NCBI GenBank assembly: GCA_964036275.1
Contig: OZ038438.1
Span: forward strand, 3,974,978-4,038,977
DNA: 64,000 nt
Origin: Litoditis marina
Taxonomy: Eukaryota; Nematoda; Chromadorea; Rhabditida; Rhabditidae
Direction: 5' to 3'
Within the stretch, counting starts at the first letter, position 1; every line of letters starts with the position of its first letter. Below the pieces are notes generated by a model. That model saw only the letters and a program-made list of their open reading frames with translations, was not told where the DNA came from and ran no database searches. Below are positions 10,515-29,992 of the stretch, one piece after another. A program made the translations under genes and the position numbers.

Positions 10515-12737
10515 ATGCTGTCCCTGCCGCGCATTGCTGGTCGGCAGGCGGTACTGAATGCCACGATCGGCAGTACACGAGCTGCTGTTCCTTCATTTGC
10601 CCGTCTCCAAATAAGACACATATCTTCAAAAGATGTCTTCCAGTTTGAAACCCCTGTGAGTGTTCACTACAAACCCAATTTTCAGTTTGAAACCTGTGTT
10701 CCCACTACAAACCCAAATTCAGTTCCCGTCATACACCACTAAGGTCGATCTAATCCACAAAAAAGGGTCCGTGTTTAAATTTTAACACGTGAAAAATAAT
10801 GATTTTGCATCGAAAATAAACTTTCTAGTTTTCGGCGTAAAAGTAGTCCGTTTTTCAATTTTTCTTCTTGCTAGTCGGACAACTAATTGGTTTCAAAAAG
10901 TCAGCGGCCTCTGTCCATTTGTGTATATAATCCGATACCCATCATACTACTGGTGCATTAAACGCCGGGATTCAACATTGAGATCATAGTGCTAATATTT
11001 TCAGCAGGCGCCAGGGTTTGAAATTCCCGCTGTTCCATTACCTCCCACGCCGGGCAGAACTATAGAAGAGATGATTGAGGTTCGCTTTTGATAACGATTG
11101 GTTGTAAGTCCTGTCGTATAATTCAAAATCATTACAATTGTTGTTGCAAATACTATGGTACAAGAACTTCTTATTTCAATGTTATTGACTAGAAAAGGAG
11201 ATTGTGTACAGTGGCGTATACAAAAGTGCAATATACATCTCTCCATTCATTGATTGTGTGGTAGTTTACCCGTCTTGAAATAGGTTTCTACCTCGATACG
11301 CTTCTTCAAGTTCTGAACCCATCATGCAGCTTTCTAATTGTTTTTTGTTTTGTTTGAAGGGCGGAGAATCTGTATTGTCAGAACTGGGTCTCATTTCGTG
11401 GTGGAAGCCGTCCAGTTATTTCAGAATGGCTTTGGAAGGGATTCATACCTACGCTGATATTCCGTGGTGGACAACCATTGTTGCAGGTCTGCCAACATAA
11501 TAATAATAACATAATAATGTTTATTTTTTCTACTTTTAACATTTCATTAAAGTTTGGTTATGAACGGAGTTTTCGCTATTGAACTCTTGTACCTGTTTTT
11601 TTATTTGGTAAACTCATAAATTCGAAGTTGCTTTTTTTTGTAACAGATTCTTTTTCAGCAACGGTGGTGCTTCGACTCGCCTTAGTGATAGTACCGGTCA
11701 TGTCACAGCGACTGGTTGCTAAACAGTCTTATTACAAGAAAGAACTGGATGAATTCAAGGAAAGAATTGATGATGCCAAAAAAGAGGGAAACAACATGCT
11801 GCGTATGTGTTTTCCATATCTCAAAATTTAAATGTGACTTATAGTTTGGAAACCCGTAATATAAAACTACTTTCCTGCCATACTCGGACAATTCTCAGCC
11901 AACAGCTACTTTTGTAGCAGTCTCGGCGAAACCGTGTGTACCTTGCTAATCGCAGATGATTAGCGTAAATGTTTTGGTTTTAGAATAGGGTGTTCAAAGC
12001 AGCTGACCTCTTTCGAAGTTATGCTATTTTCTTATCATGACCGCAACTTTATGTTTCCACCTTGACATTTGAAGTGATCTTGGGTTGCCTCATCTTGTCT
12101 CTATGCTATCAGTAACCATAACATGTTCAGAACAACAGATATTCCTGGAGCAGCGCGACTTCCTCTTATCGAAAGACATCAGAATGGGAAGACAGTTCAT
12201 GATTTTAATCGCCAACGGAGGTGTTTTCGCCACACAATTTTTCGCCATAAAGAAGATGATTGAGGTTTGTGATTGTTTTTTTTTAGCGTTGAACCCGTGC
12301 TTAGCTCCTTAGATCTCACATCAGCATCATTTGTGTTCTTTACTGTGAAGAGAGTTTTGATTAAAGAAGAACGATTATGTGGACCAATCCCATCCCGTTT
12401 GTCTGGTGATAAATGTGTATAGTGGTCAGTACAATACAAGTGACCGCCGGGCCGGTCCATTAAACTGCAATTGAAAAATGTATTGCAGTTTAAAGGACTG
12501 AAGCGTTGAGATTGGACCACATAATCGTCCTTCTTTAAGTGATCGTTTTCAGGTGAATTATCCAGGATTGTCAACTGGTGGCACTGCCTGGTTCACGGAT
12601 CTCACACTGGCCGATCCCTATTACGCCCTTCCCTTCATCAGTGCTGCTACTATGGCTCTCGTTTCTAAAGTAAGTCTTTACCTCTGTCTCCCTCTATCTC
12701 CCACTCTTTCTCTTGCTGTCTCCCCCTCTTTTTTTTC

Positions 12738-12795
<58 letters not shown>

Positions 12796-14071
12796 GAACA
12801 AACTTTTAAAACCCGTTGTTCCAGGTGGGTATTGAAATGGGTACCTCTACCGACCAAATGACGCCCGCTATGCGCCTGGGAATGCAATATGGATTGCCTG
12901 TCATCATTTTTGCAGTCAGCTCACAGTTTGCGTCGGTGAGTTTGTTTTGTTATTGGATTCGTTGAACCTTACTCACATGAACTGGCCCAATATCCATTAA
13001 TTTCAATTATAATGCGTTTAAAGACAACTGTGGGAATGTTCAAATGACATTTGTTATCATTCACCCCCTTTTTCAGGGTCTGTGTGTCTACTGGTGTGCT
13101 TCGAATATGGTGTCGCTCGTGTACTCTGCTGCATTCAAAACTCCTGCCATAAGAAAGTCAGTTCATTATCGTTATATCATCATCCAAGAATAAGGTCAAG
13201 TATGTACTGCTCGAAAATTGCTGTCAATTTGGTTTCAATCACTTGAAAATTCTTTGTTTTTGAAAAAATATCAAATTAAATATGTTGCTTTATTCTCATA
13301 AACAGAAGCGCATTCATTCACGTATCAAGCGTAAAAACTCATTTGCTGTCTTCATTGTTTCAATAGTTTGTTGGTCGAAGTTATGCGTATCGTTCAACCG
13401 AAAACAATAATAGTACTTTGTACGAGACCAAAAGCTGTGTGGAAACTAGAAGGAGACGGGGCGCAGACGTCATTTTTTTTCAGGGTTTTCAAGATCCCGC
13501 CCGTCGTCGTACATGCGGAGGCGGTGAAAAAACCAGGTGCTTGGAAACAGCTGATGGCAAATATGAAAGGTACGCGAGTATTCAGGGCATACGTGAGGCG
13601 ACTTTCTGGTCCACAGAGAATGATTGAAAATCGGGTGTCTCATCTGGGTGACCAAACTACAAAACTGGGTTGGAAGTGAGATTTTCACCACTTGAGGCGA
13701 CCATTTGTTGAAATTAGGGTAGCTCATAGTCTCTGTTTTATAGAAAAACGGGTGATTTGATGAACCATCCAACGAAGTCGTCCTACGTTTGATTCAGGCA
13801 ATTTTGTCATATTAATCGGCACGAAAAAGTGAAATCTGTGAGAGTTATATAAGTTGACAATTAAATTTTGAGTGAGTGTTGGATAGACGCTCTCTACAAG
13901 CACTTCGCGTTCAATTCATTTTCATATAGTATCTTAGTTAATGTGATGTTTCTTCCATGTTTGTCTGCGGTTCCAGATAATAAGACGATACCACCAAGTC
14001 TGTCGCAGTTGAAGGAACAGGATGCTCAACAGTTCAAGAAGGCTGGGCGAGGAAAGCCAATCGTCAAGTGA
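10515..14071 (+). CDS. OXA1L: Mitochondrial inner-membrane insertase OXA1/YidC family
   Basis: Inserts proteins into the inner mitochondrial membrane. Exons: 10515-10655, 11005-11079, 11360-11486, 11659-11802, 12131-12264, 12553-12669, 12825-12935, 13077-13156, 13484-13569, 13977-14071; about 369 aa, phases all agree. The first 40 residues are rich in Arg, Ala and Ser and lack acids until KD, a matrix-targeting presequence. Family landmarks: ELGLISWWKPSSYF, DIPWWTTIVAATVVLRLALV, the charged coiled segment KQSYYKKELDEFKERIDDAK, IANGGVFATQFFAIKKM, STGGTAWFTDLTLADPYYAL, and GLCVYWCASNMVSLVYS. The C-terminal tail is basic, as needed for ribosome contact. Exon 2 begins at a TTCAGCAG tandem acceptor. 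Introns carry dispersed repeats at 10760, 12361, 12733 and 13588. Confidence 0.94.
10760..10890 (+). repeat. Dispersed repeat, copy in OXA1L intron 1
   Basis: Shares blocks with 60938-61075 (TOPBP1 intron): AACACGTGAAAA, GATTTTGCATC / GCCATTGCATC, TTCTCTAGTTT / TTTCTAGTTTTC, AGTAGTCCGTTTTT and TCGGACAA. Copies are diverged and partly rearranged. Confidence 0.55.
12361..12538. mobile_element. Non-autonomous inverted-repeat element (family with 16704), copy 1
   Basis: Ends are long inverted repeats: TTAAAGAAGAACGATTATGT at the left and its near reverse complement ACATAATCGTCCTTCTTTAA at the right. Inside is a second palindrome built on TTAAACTGCAATTG and TGTATTGCAGTTTAA. It occupies most of OXA1L intron 5, ending 14 bases before the exon 6 acceptor. 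No coding capacity. Confidence 0.85.
12733..12791. repeat. (CT)n microsatellite
   Basis: An uninterrupted run of CT dinucleotides in OXA1L intron 6, about 30 bases upstream of the exon 7 acceptor, extending its polypyrimidine tract. Confidence 0.95.
13588..13797 (+). repeat. Dispersed intronic repeat, copy 1 of 3
   Basis: Starts CATACGTGAGGCGACTTT and ends CCTACGTTTGATTCAG inside OXA1L intron 9. The same order of blocks (TTGAAAATC.GGTGT, ACCAAACTAC.AAACT, AAAACGGGTGATT, AACCATCCAAC) recurs at 25098-25320, and reversed at 21459-21611. Confidence 0.85.
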
Positions 14072-15260
14072 AGACGTGTTCTTAGTAGAATGTGAGAGAT
14101 TCGGTCGTTGTTGTTTCCTCCTTTTATTCATATATCGGTTTTCCCTCCAGCAATGTAAGCCTTGCAAAGCAATCTCTCCAGCTGGCTGTGCAAGTCTTAC
14201 CGTTTCTCGTCTAGTCTTTCTTTGCAACTTATGAGAATACGGCTTACCCGGCAATAAGGTTTACCTTATTCTCGTTTTCGATCCTAATAGCTTGGAATTT
14301 TAGAATTGTTCAAACAGTTAGATGTTATAGAAGGCTCGTTTCACCAGTTTGGCGTTTTGTCTGCTGCCGCTTGTAGGCTGGACTACTTGTTAAGAGCACC
14401 GTCTCGCTATAATTTCTTAAAATGTTATTTTGACAAATTCACTACGTCCACGCGAAAACCCGGCAGAAGAAGTTTGTTCTAGTTCAGTGAAATGGGAACT
14501 TTACAGCTAGTTTTGTTGAGCGACACGGTGCCTTTAAATGAAACGGGTGGAAGCTGACCGGGTGTCTTGGGTGGCCCGTTGCAACATTCGAGTTGTTCCA
14601 ATGTGTATTTGTCTCTCCAATTGAGGACATTCACATCGACCCTCGAACCCACTTCGTACCTATTGTCATTAGTTAGTTAGCCGTCATGTTTCAATGATCT
14701 ATGCGACGCGATGTTTTGGAAAATTCTGTTATGGCATAGATTGTTACATTTTGTTGTTATCTTACTCTATCTGTGTTTTTTTCTCATTAGGTGTTTCTAT
14801 TTGTTAGTTTATTGAGTTACATATATTTAGAATAGGTAGTAATGAAATGTTTCTTTTGTTGTTCGTATTATGTATGACATTTTGCGATAAGCGAAGAAAG
14901 GATATATGTATTATAGTCGCATAAAAGAATCAGCTTAGTGATGGTGCAATTCCTTCAAAGCCTGTAGTTCGCAATGTTGCGCCTAGATATACAAACTAAT
15001 GTGAAGAGTGTTGAGTGGTACTTGACTTCTCTAATACGAAGCAGCGTTCGATTAGTGCTGCAAACTTTTCCCAACAACAACCACGCATTCATTATACGAA
15101 CTTTATTATAATAGGTTCATTTCACAAATAACGCTTCTGTATTATCAATAGTAGATTTTCATTAATTCCGACAATACAGCAGAACGATAGACAATACTAC
15201 TTGGATATATTTCTTCATTGTTGTCGTAGTTAATAAAGTCTCCCTGACGTTTACTCCGGG

Positions 15261-15532
15261 CCAATTACACATGCAACCGGGTTGCATGCAACCAAAATGC
15301 AACCAGGTTGCATGTGTAAAGACAGTTTGGTTGCTTTCTAAATGCAACCGGGTGGCTTTCGGTTGGTTTTCAAATGCAACCAAATTGCATTAAAAACCGG
15401 AAAATGTCCAAAAATTGAGTGTTTGGTTGCATTTGAAAAGCAACCAAAAGCAACCCGGTTGCATTTGGAAAGCAACCGAATTTTCTTAACACATGCAACC
15501 CGGTTGCATTTTGGTTGCATGTGTAAACCGCC
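15261..15532. mobile_element. Inverted-repeat element rich in ATGCAACC / GGTTGCAT
   Basis: Begins CCAATTACACATGCAACC and ends GGTTGCATGTGTAAACCG, so the ends are inverted repeats. At least ten copies of ATGCAACC or GGTTGCAT are spaced through it, allowing many alternative hairpins. A shorter relative lies at 28948-29062. Confidence 0.85.
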
Positions 15533-16703
15533 TTTACTCCGCATTCCTTACATTTTGTCGAGGCTAACAGCCAGTTGTCAACAGTAAATGAAATAATATA
15601 TGATAAGGTACAAGAGTTGAGCTACGATTTAAGCCTAAACACTTTCTATGGTCATTTCCTTCCGGACCGATTTTTTTCTTCCCGACCATAGTTCGGTAAA
15701 AAACCGAACCGTTCTGTAGTCAAACCTGAAATAACTTTTGCCGCAATAACAAAGCTCATGTATCACAAAAATAGTTATAATGTTCGGGTTTCCTATAGCA
15801 TTGCGGTTGAATGGGTATATTATAGGTGTAGCCATAGCAAAGTTGTAGTTTGGTCTGTGCAGCAGAATATTCGCAAAACGACTGAAACTTGCGGATTAAA
15901 GTGAAACACAGCAGAAAAAGGTAGTAACCCATGCTAAACTGCTGGGCCTACAGCTAGAGACCAAATCTTCTTTGTAGTCTGATCTCGAAACACGCCGTTA
16001 CTCATAAGTTTCGACCGCAACGCATTGAGATCGCACTACAAACACAGCGGGACCGGGCAACGCAACTGCTTTAGAAGGAGCGAACCCTAAAACCTGATCT
16101 GAAAAATATTAGGCCTATATTTTGTGCGGTACCCTAGGTTGCAAATGCGCAAACTGTTTTTTGTGGTAGTTCAAGCTGTTAGGTACCCTAAAAGGAAGAA
16201 AGTGACCTAGTCGGGATCTCAGCAGGCTCTGACATTACTGTAGTTGTGTCAGGTTTAAAGCCACGTACTTGTGCTTTATCGGCACGAATGGTGGATGATA
16301 TTTTGAAATGATATTTTATATAATTATTCGGCTCCCTTACAAACTCACTAAGGTTACGAGAAAGCGAATTATTTGATTAGAGTTATATACATTTCCTTCA
16401 CTGAAACCTTCATTTTCTCAGCACGTGAAATGCCGCTTCAAAAAATTCACGAAGAATCCATCTCAAAAAAGTTGAGTTGTTCTCGTTCAGTTTCATCTCA
16501 TAAACTGCGTAATTTTCTCAGAGGCTTTCACACTTTGCCCCAAAAACCATTTGCGTTACGTAATTTCATTAGCATTGACTTGGCGCACTCGCAAAAAATC
16601 GGGTAGGTGGTGCTACGCTTTCGAAACATTACATATTGCAGCAACATCTTTTTTGCTGGATCAGTCGCTGACTTGTTGAGATGTATTTAACATATTACAA
16701 GTC

Positions 16704-16824
16704 AAAGCAGGACGATTATGTGGACCAATTCCGTGTCAACGGTCCTTTAAACTGCAATTGAAAATGTATTGCAGTTTAAAGGACTGAATCGTTGCGATTG
16801 GACCACATATTCGTTCTTCTTTAA
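16704..16824. mobile_element. Non-autonomous inverted-repeat element (family with 12361), copy 2
   Basis: GGACGATTATGTGGACCAAT at the left is mirrored by ATTGGACCACATATTCGTTC at the right, with the same inner palindrome (CCTTTAAACTGCAATTG and TGTATTGCAGTTTAAAGG) as in copy 1. It is shorter than copy 1 by a block left of the inner palindrome. Confidence 0.85.
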
Positions 16825-18400
16825 GGGTTTTCCATTGATGTTACTGGGCAAAATATAGTTCCGGCTCCGCTCTGAACTCAGTTTATGGGGTTCACCTCAT
16901 GCAAACCCGTCCTACATTACTAGATCGACAAAAACTGGCGGTACACCTCCATCTGACTTCGTGCTATGGACAAACACATTTCTATTTTTCTTTCGCTCGA
17001 GAGCTGTGCTCGAAAAATGCGTCAAAATTATCGAATTGATTATCGAAACCTTATCTGAAGTATGGTTTTTCATTATTATGACCTTGTTTCATTATGACCT
17101 TGTTGAAACGGTCAGGGTTTTTGAGCACAATGTGGGTGATAACTAGATCGTTGGTGACCGCATGGTACAGCTCACGTTTATCATTTGTGTGAATATTTTC
17201 TTGAGATTGGACCTACTGTGTTTCAGATCAAACTACAACTCTAGTTTGATAGTACCTTTTTGATTCACTCTATACGATAGTCGTCTACATCGTCATAAAT
17301 AGGTGATGTCCGAGTCTGGGGTGCAGTCTAGAAAGAGCACAACTTCTGAACTTTGCCCAAAACTACACTGTGATCAAACTACGAAGACATCAGAGTGGGA
17401 ATACATCATCGTACTTCCCTGGAGCGATCCCCATAACTGACGGTAAAGTGCGTAGATGTGTGGCATAAGCTGGGAAGTACATTCGAAAATGTAATTAAGA
17501 TGCGAAGGGGTGATGTCATTGCGAAAATTCGACAACAATGAACGGGTGCGAATTCTTTATTCAACCCGGTTCCTCGTGAACAAACGCACACTTTATCGCC
17601 TTGATTTCTAGAGCAAATAGCTCTTGAATGAAATAATTCTGTTAGCGTCTCGCCGCCTTTTTGGTGAAACTTGGAATCACACCATAAATGAATAGAAAGT
17701 TCACGTAAAACTTGGAGACACGTGAACTGTATCACGATTTCTTTTACCGTTGTATTCGAATTTCATTCCATTATTATTACTTTTTGTGAACATACTCATC
17801 CTGTATAAACGACACTTTTGTTATGTTGTGGTTCTTTTCACGAACGGAAGCTACCAGCTCTGATCTGCCCCATTTTTTTATGCTCTAACCTCCCACAGAA
17901 AAGAATGCGTCGACGAGAAGAAAAGAACATTGAAACTTAACCATATAGTTATTTGTTGCTAGCTACAAGACAAAAAGTCTTAAGATAGAAAAAACTTCAT
18001 TATGTCAGCTAGCATGTATTCTAAGCTGAATAAAAAAATGTGTTAACGTGTCATTTCCACAACAGTTACTTTTGTGCAGAATTCCGGACGCTATTAATTA
18101 AATTTGTTAATTAATAAAGTTTCTTAAATTTTTCCTTGACAACATTTGAATTATTCATTATGTTCCATCCTATCTGTTGTTTTTGAATTCTGATGTAACA
18201 TATTGGCCAAAACTTTGTCTGTGCGAAAAAAACAAGCCAATCGCCGGCGAATGTAAGAAAATGCAACAGCGCCACTCCGAACATGCCCTGTATTTTACGA
18301 AATCGCGTTTAGTCGAAACAGTTCAAGAACCGAACGGTTCGGAAAAATACTGTATTTTTTAGTCGAAACGCCGAAAAATCGATTTGTATTCCCACCATGC

Positions 18401-18433
18401 TGTATTTTACTGTAAGTACAGTAAAATACTGTA
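18401..18433. repeat. Short palindrome
   Basis: TGTATTTTACTGT and ACAGTAAAATACTG form 13-base arms around a 5-base centre. The diverged word CTGTATTTT also occurs just upstream at 18350. Confidence 0.7.
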
Positions 18434-20897
18434 ACACAACCAGGGACGTTCTGAGCAGTGATAACCTGGCCATTCGAAAGATTTGTAAAGGTCCCCTTCT
18501 GTCCTCGAACAAAGTGACAATCTGTCAACATGAAACTTTACTTTCTTGTCCTTGTTCCAAGCTCCCTCTTTTCTCAAAACAGAAAACTAATGGCACTTTT
18601 TGAGCTGTTTTAGCTTGTGCTTCTAACATACTAACTGATAATATGTGGTGGCTCCCTTAAAGGAGCTGCATCATCTATCCGTGTCGGTTCTTCTTTGACC
18701 GCCGCTCACAGTCTGTCTCGTCTTCCTTCCTTTTTATTGATTGATCTCTCCCCAGTCCACCTGCCTGCCCGACCTTTTCTCTCTTCTAATACGCACCCGC
18801 AACACCAATCCATCTCATTCCAATCTATATTACAGTCTAATTTGCACTATTATTCCTGCTAATATTGCCCTATCTCCCTATTCTTGAAATACGTTAATCT
18901 GCTCTGTGTTCATTTCGCAGAGTTCCGCCTTTTCGTTAATCGTCTGATTTGTTTTCTGGCCTATAAGCATGGATATAAATGTTATTCATCTGACGTGCTG
19001 GTTGAGATATTTCCTCGTTTCTGGCTCTGCTCAATACAACTTTAGTCTTCTTCAATGTAAATGTGAATTTGTGAATGGCTGGCCAGCCGGCTGGGGCATC
19101 CAGACAATTCAAGAAAATGGTTGGTTTTCTCTCAAATTTGAGAAACTGCGGCCGTTTCTGATGATAAATTGAAAGTATCAGTTTGAGGTATAATTTGAAA
19201 CGGGTTCCTTTTTTTAACCTAATCCGAACCGGTGGTTACTAGCTGGCAGCTCACCACGATTTCTCTTTCAATCTCAGTCTCCATCTCGACTAAGTGTTTT
19301 TCAATCTCGGAAATGGATAAGCATGCCAGTTTTAATTAGTAAACCCTTAATTTCCCTTCGAATAGGGTTTCGGTGAGATGAATGAAAACCGTTTCGTGAC
19401 TTTCGTTGGGGACAGAGGGCTTTTTGCCAAGCTCAGGGACTTGCCGTGAAATGCATAGATTTCTCAAATATCTTTGTTATTCTTGCCAATCTCACCCTGT
19501 GTTGTTTGACTATGGGTGCGAACCGATGAGACGACCCAATGCTGCATCTCATATTATATTGTGGGTTCTATCGTTGCTCTCGCCCTCTCCTTCGCTCTCC
19601 TTTATTGCCAGTAGCAAAGGATATTTGATATTGGTTTCCCGGTTTAAGCTCATCAGACTCATCAATTAGCTAGCACGCAGCCTCCTTCTTATTCGATGGT
19701 CCTTACGATTGGTGAATAGCGTTTTTTTGTCAATATATCAGACTGCGGCATACACAATCTCCTGGCTTGCGCGCTGTCTCATATTTGCCACGTAAATTGT
19801 ATTCCACACCACATTCATGCATAGAATTGTACAATTCCTTACCCAACTTTTGGTGTCAACGAGTTGGTAGTGGAAAGGAAAGCACTGCCGAAAATATAAC
19901 CCGGGACCGAAATATAATCGGGGGCCAATGTTAAATAGTACCCATCATAGCTAGATTAGAAGTTGTTCAACTTCGCTCTTTTTCACCGCTAGAAACGTTT
20001 TCATTTTTGTTTCTTTTTCAAACATTCTTAAGGTTGGCCTGTTCAACCTTTATTCCGTTTTCCAGCTGTGCCATCGGTGGGCTATTTAGCCGCGTGTTGC
20101 CTTTGCGTGCTCATTTCATACACTTTACTTTTCTCACCGTCTTTTTGCGCATAAATATTTTAATTCGCCGGCGGCCCCTATTCATTCACTCACTATTGAT
20201 CTAAAGACATTTTACCTCTCTTTTGTTTACACACACTCATCCAGAAAGTATTTTATTAATGAGGTTACCGATTACTGGATTTCTGGCTATAAACCCGACA
20301 CTTGTAGTTGGATGTTGAAATGACGTGATGCGATTTACTATCTATTTCCGACCACACGCAACGATTTAATGACTACATTTGCTTGATTAATGTAATAATT
20401 AATGTCCAAATCTCAAATATATGTAGATTCTCAAATTTCCAGTTTAGTTTCTCACCAATTCTCGCGCAAAAACTCTTCTTCATTATCAAGATTGTTCATT
20501 TGATTGACTTTGCCCACGCCGTCAGTTTTTCTTCTTCATCAGAAATACTCAGCATGAAGGTGTTTGTTGTTTTACTGGTTGTTGTTTGTTGTTTACAATA
20601 GTTGATGATCAACTCGTGAAGTAGTTGTTACTGAGTTCACCTTACCACCAGTTCGCTTCGCTGTGAAAAAATGTGTTCAGAACGTTATATGTTGTTTCTT
20701 TCGTGTTCTAAGAAATTAATATTCTACTTACAGAAGAAGGCCACCCAGTTATGCCTCTCTAATCTTCACCATTCTGCCGGCGAACGACTGACTTTGCTTG
20801 TATTCTACTTTCTAGGAATTCCTGATATTTTTTTTCAATTCACATATCTCAATAATATCGGCTATTGATTACTCTTGATTCCAACCCGGGTGTGACC

Positions 20898-28625
<7,728 letters not shown>

Positions 28626-28947
28626 ATCGAACACTACTAAGGGGGTTGAAGAGTTACTTCTCGCTGTTTTTTTCTCAATTATACAGTACTGAGAATGAAA
28701 ACGTACGCGAAGCTAGATGTGCTATCCACAACATGGTTTTCCAAATATGTGGTGGCACTGTCGTTTTCGTGGTAACCAATACTTCCGTTCAGGCTACTTT
28801 AGAGGTTTACTTTCCAATTCAGCCAATTATCATTCCAGTGTCTTGCTCTATTATCGAAGCGAAGTGCTACTGTTCAAGATGTATGAAAATATAATTCCTA
28901 GAGAACTTCTCAATCAGAACTGTACCTCTTGTATGTATTGTGAAGCG

Positions 28948-29062
28948 GCCAATTACACATGAAATCGTTGCATGCAATCAAAATGCAACCAGGTTACATG
29001 TGTTTGTGTACAAAACCATTGGTTGCTTTCAAATGCAACCAGGTTGCATCTGAAATGAACTT
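28948..29062 (+). repeat. Partial copy of the ATGCAACC element
   Basis: CCAATTACACATG, TGCATGCAATCAAAATGCAACCAGG and CAAATGCAACCAGGTTGCAT align with the left half of 15261-15532. Confidence 0.75.
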
Positions 29063-29145
29063 TACGAGTGTTGACAATCAGGTCCCTCACACTCACTCCG
29101 AAACCTCGCAATCACTGTGTTATCGACTGAACTTTTAGCAAATAA

Positions 29146-29266
29146 CGAATACGCGGAGTTTCTTTTGAACGCTCCGCGGTTGATTCGCGCGATAGGCAGT
29201 GAGCGAAATAGTGTTCCAATCGCAGAAAACTGTAGTGGGATTCAGGCTCACACCACGAAAACTTCG
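29146..29266 (+). repeat. Dispersed repeat shared with 52883-52990
   Basis: GAACGCTCCGCGGTTGATTC, GCGCGATA, CCAATCGCAGAAAACTGTAG and GTGGGATTCAG..CACACCACGAAAA match, in order, GGACGCTCCGCAAATGATTC, GCGCGATA, CCAAATTGCAG and GTGGGATACAGTGACCCGCCACGAAAA in the other copy. Confidence 0.65.
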
Positions 29267-29591
29267 CAGACTGGCAAGTTTAATGACAAACTTGGCCAAA
29301 CCGAGTTGACATTAAGATGGTATACCAGTAGGCTTTCGGTTCACCCCCGTAAGCTTACGAATTCAAATGAGGCAAGAATGAGATGCCCATATTGAAAGGA
29401 TGCCCTCCGAATTCGACCAACAGGCATCGTAGCAAACTCATGCGAATTGTTAAGTCAGCCTTGGCGCATTCTGTCCACAGTTGCTATCTTTTCTGTTTAA
29501 GTATAGTATAGGTGTGTCTGAGTTAGGTGCTGACCACCTGGTACAGCTAAAATATGACCTTTTCAAGCAACTACTACTGTCCCAACTGCCA

Positions 29592-29828
29592 AACTATAGT
29601 TCACACCATTCCTACTGAGACTCCTACAGTAACCTTACAAACTTTTCGAAGGCTGTTGTGAAGCTGAAAGTGTAGTTCACAAAAAAATGCTCTCGTATAT
29701 TTACTCTACCTGAGAAGGAGAATGAGGTACGAAAATCCTCAACTTCTATCAAAAGTAAGTGAGCAACACGGCTTGGAAGTTTCGAAGTCCTACTGTAGGA
29801 GTCTCAGTAGGAATGAAAAAGACTATAT
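29592..29828. mobile_element. Inverted-repeat element ACTGAGACTCCTACAGTA, copy 1
   Basis: Left end ATTCCTACTGAGACTCCTAC and right end GTAGGAGTCTCAGTAGGAAT are perfect inverted repeats, extended outward by ACTATAGT and GACTATAT. About 237 bases, no reading frame. Further copies at 44101 and 58089. Confidence 0.88.
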
Positions 29829-29992
29829 GAATGCAGGATAGTTGTTGGTTGCTTCAATATACGTGCATCCCCATCAAATAAATTGTAAGCACATAAACCA
29901 AGCACACATTCACATATGGAATTTTAGTTTACAACTCGCCAAATCGTCCAGTTACAAAATACACCTCAAACTTCAAGTACTTTCAGGCAAAC

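Larger units (their letters stand above)
14072..20897. other. 6.8 kb gene-free region
   Basis: No exon chain with consistent phase was found on either strand. The first 100-200 bases must hold the OXA1L 3' UTR, and the right end the PPP1R16 promoter, with a pyrimidine-rich stretch from 18650 to 20900. Repeats at 15261-15532, 16704-16824 and 18401-18433 are listed separately. The remaining sequence is AT-rich and unrecognised; small genes could be hidden, as one is at 29993. Confidence 0.6.
28626..29992. other. Gene-free, repeat-dense interval
   Basis: Between PPP1R16 and the secreted Cys-rich gene. It is largely made of copies of dispersed repeats (28948-29062, 29146-29266, 29592-29828). No additional exon chain was recognised. 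Confidence 0.6.

Noticed and set aside
15261..15532. CRISPR-like array because of regularly spaced short repeats
   Set aside because: Repeat words occur in both orientations at uneven spacing within an animal genome; the ends are inverted repeats of a transposable element.
18969..19172. Plus-strand open frame starting MDINVIHLTCW
   Set aside because: No secretory signal or domain, no splice context; probably chance in an AT-rich gap.
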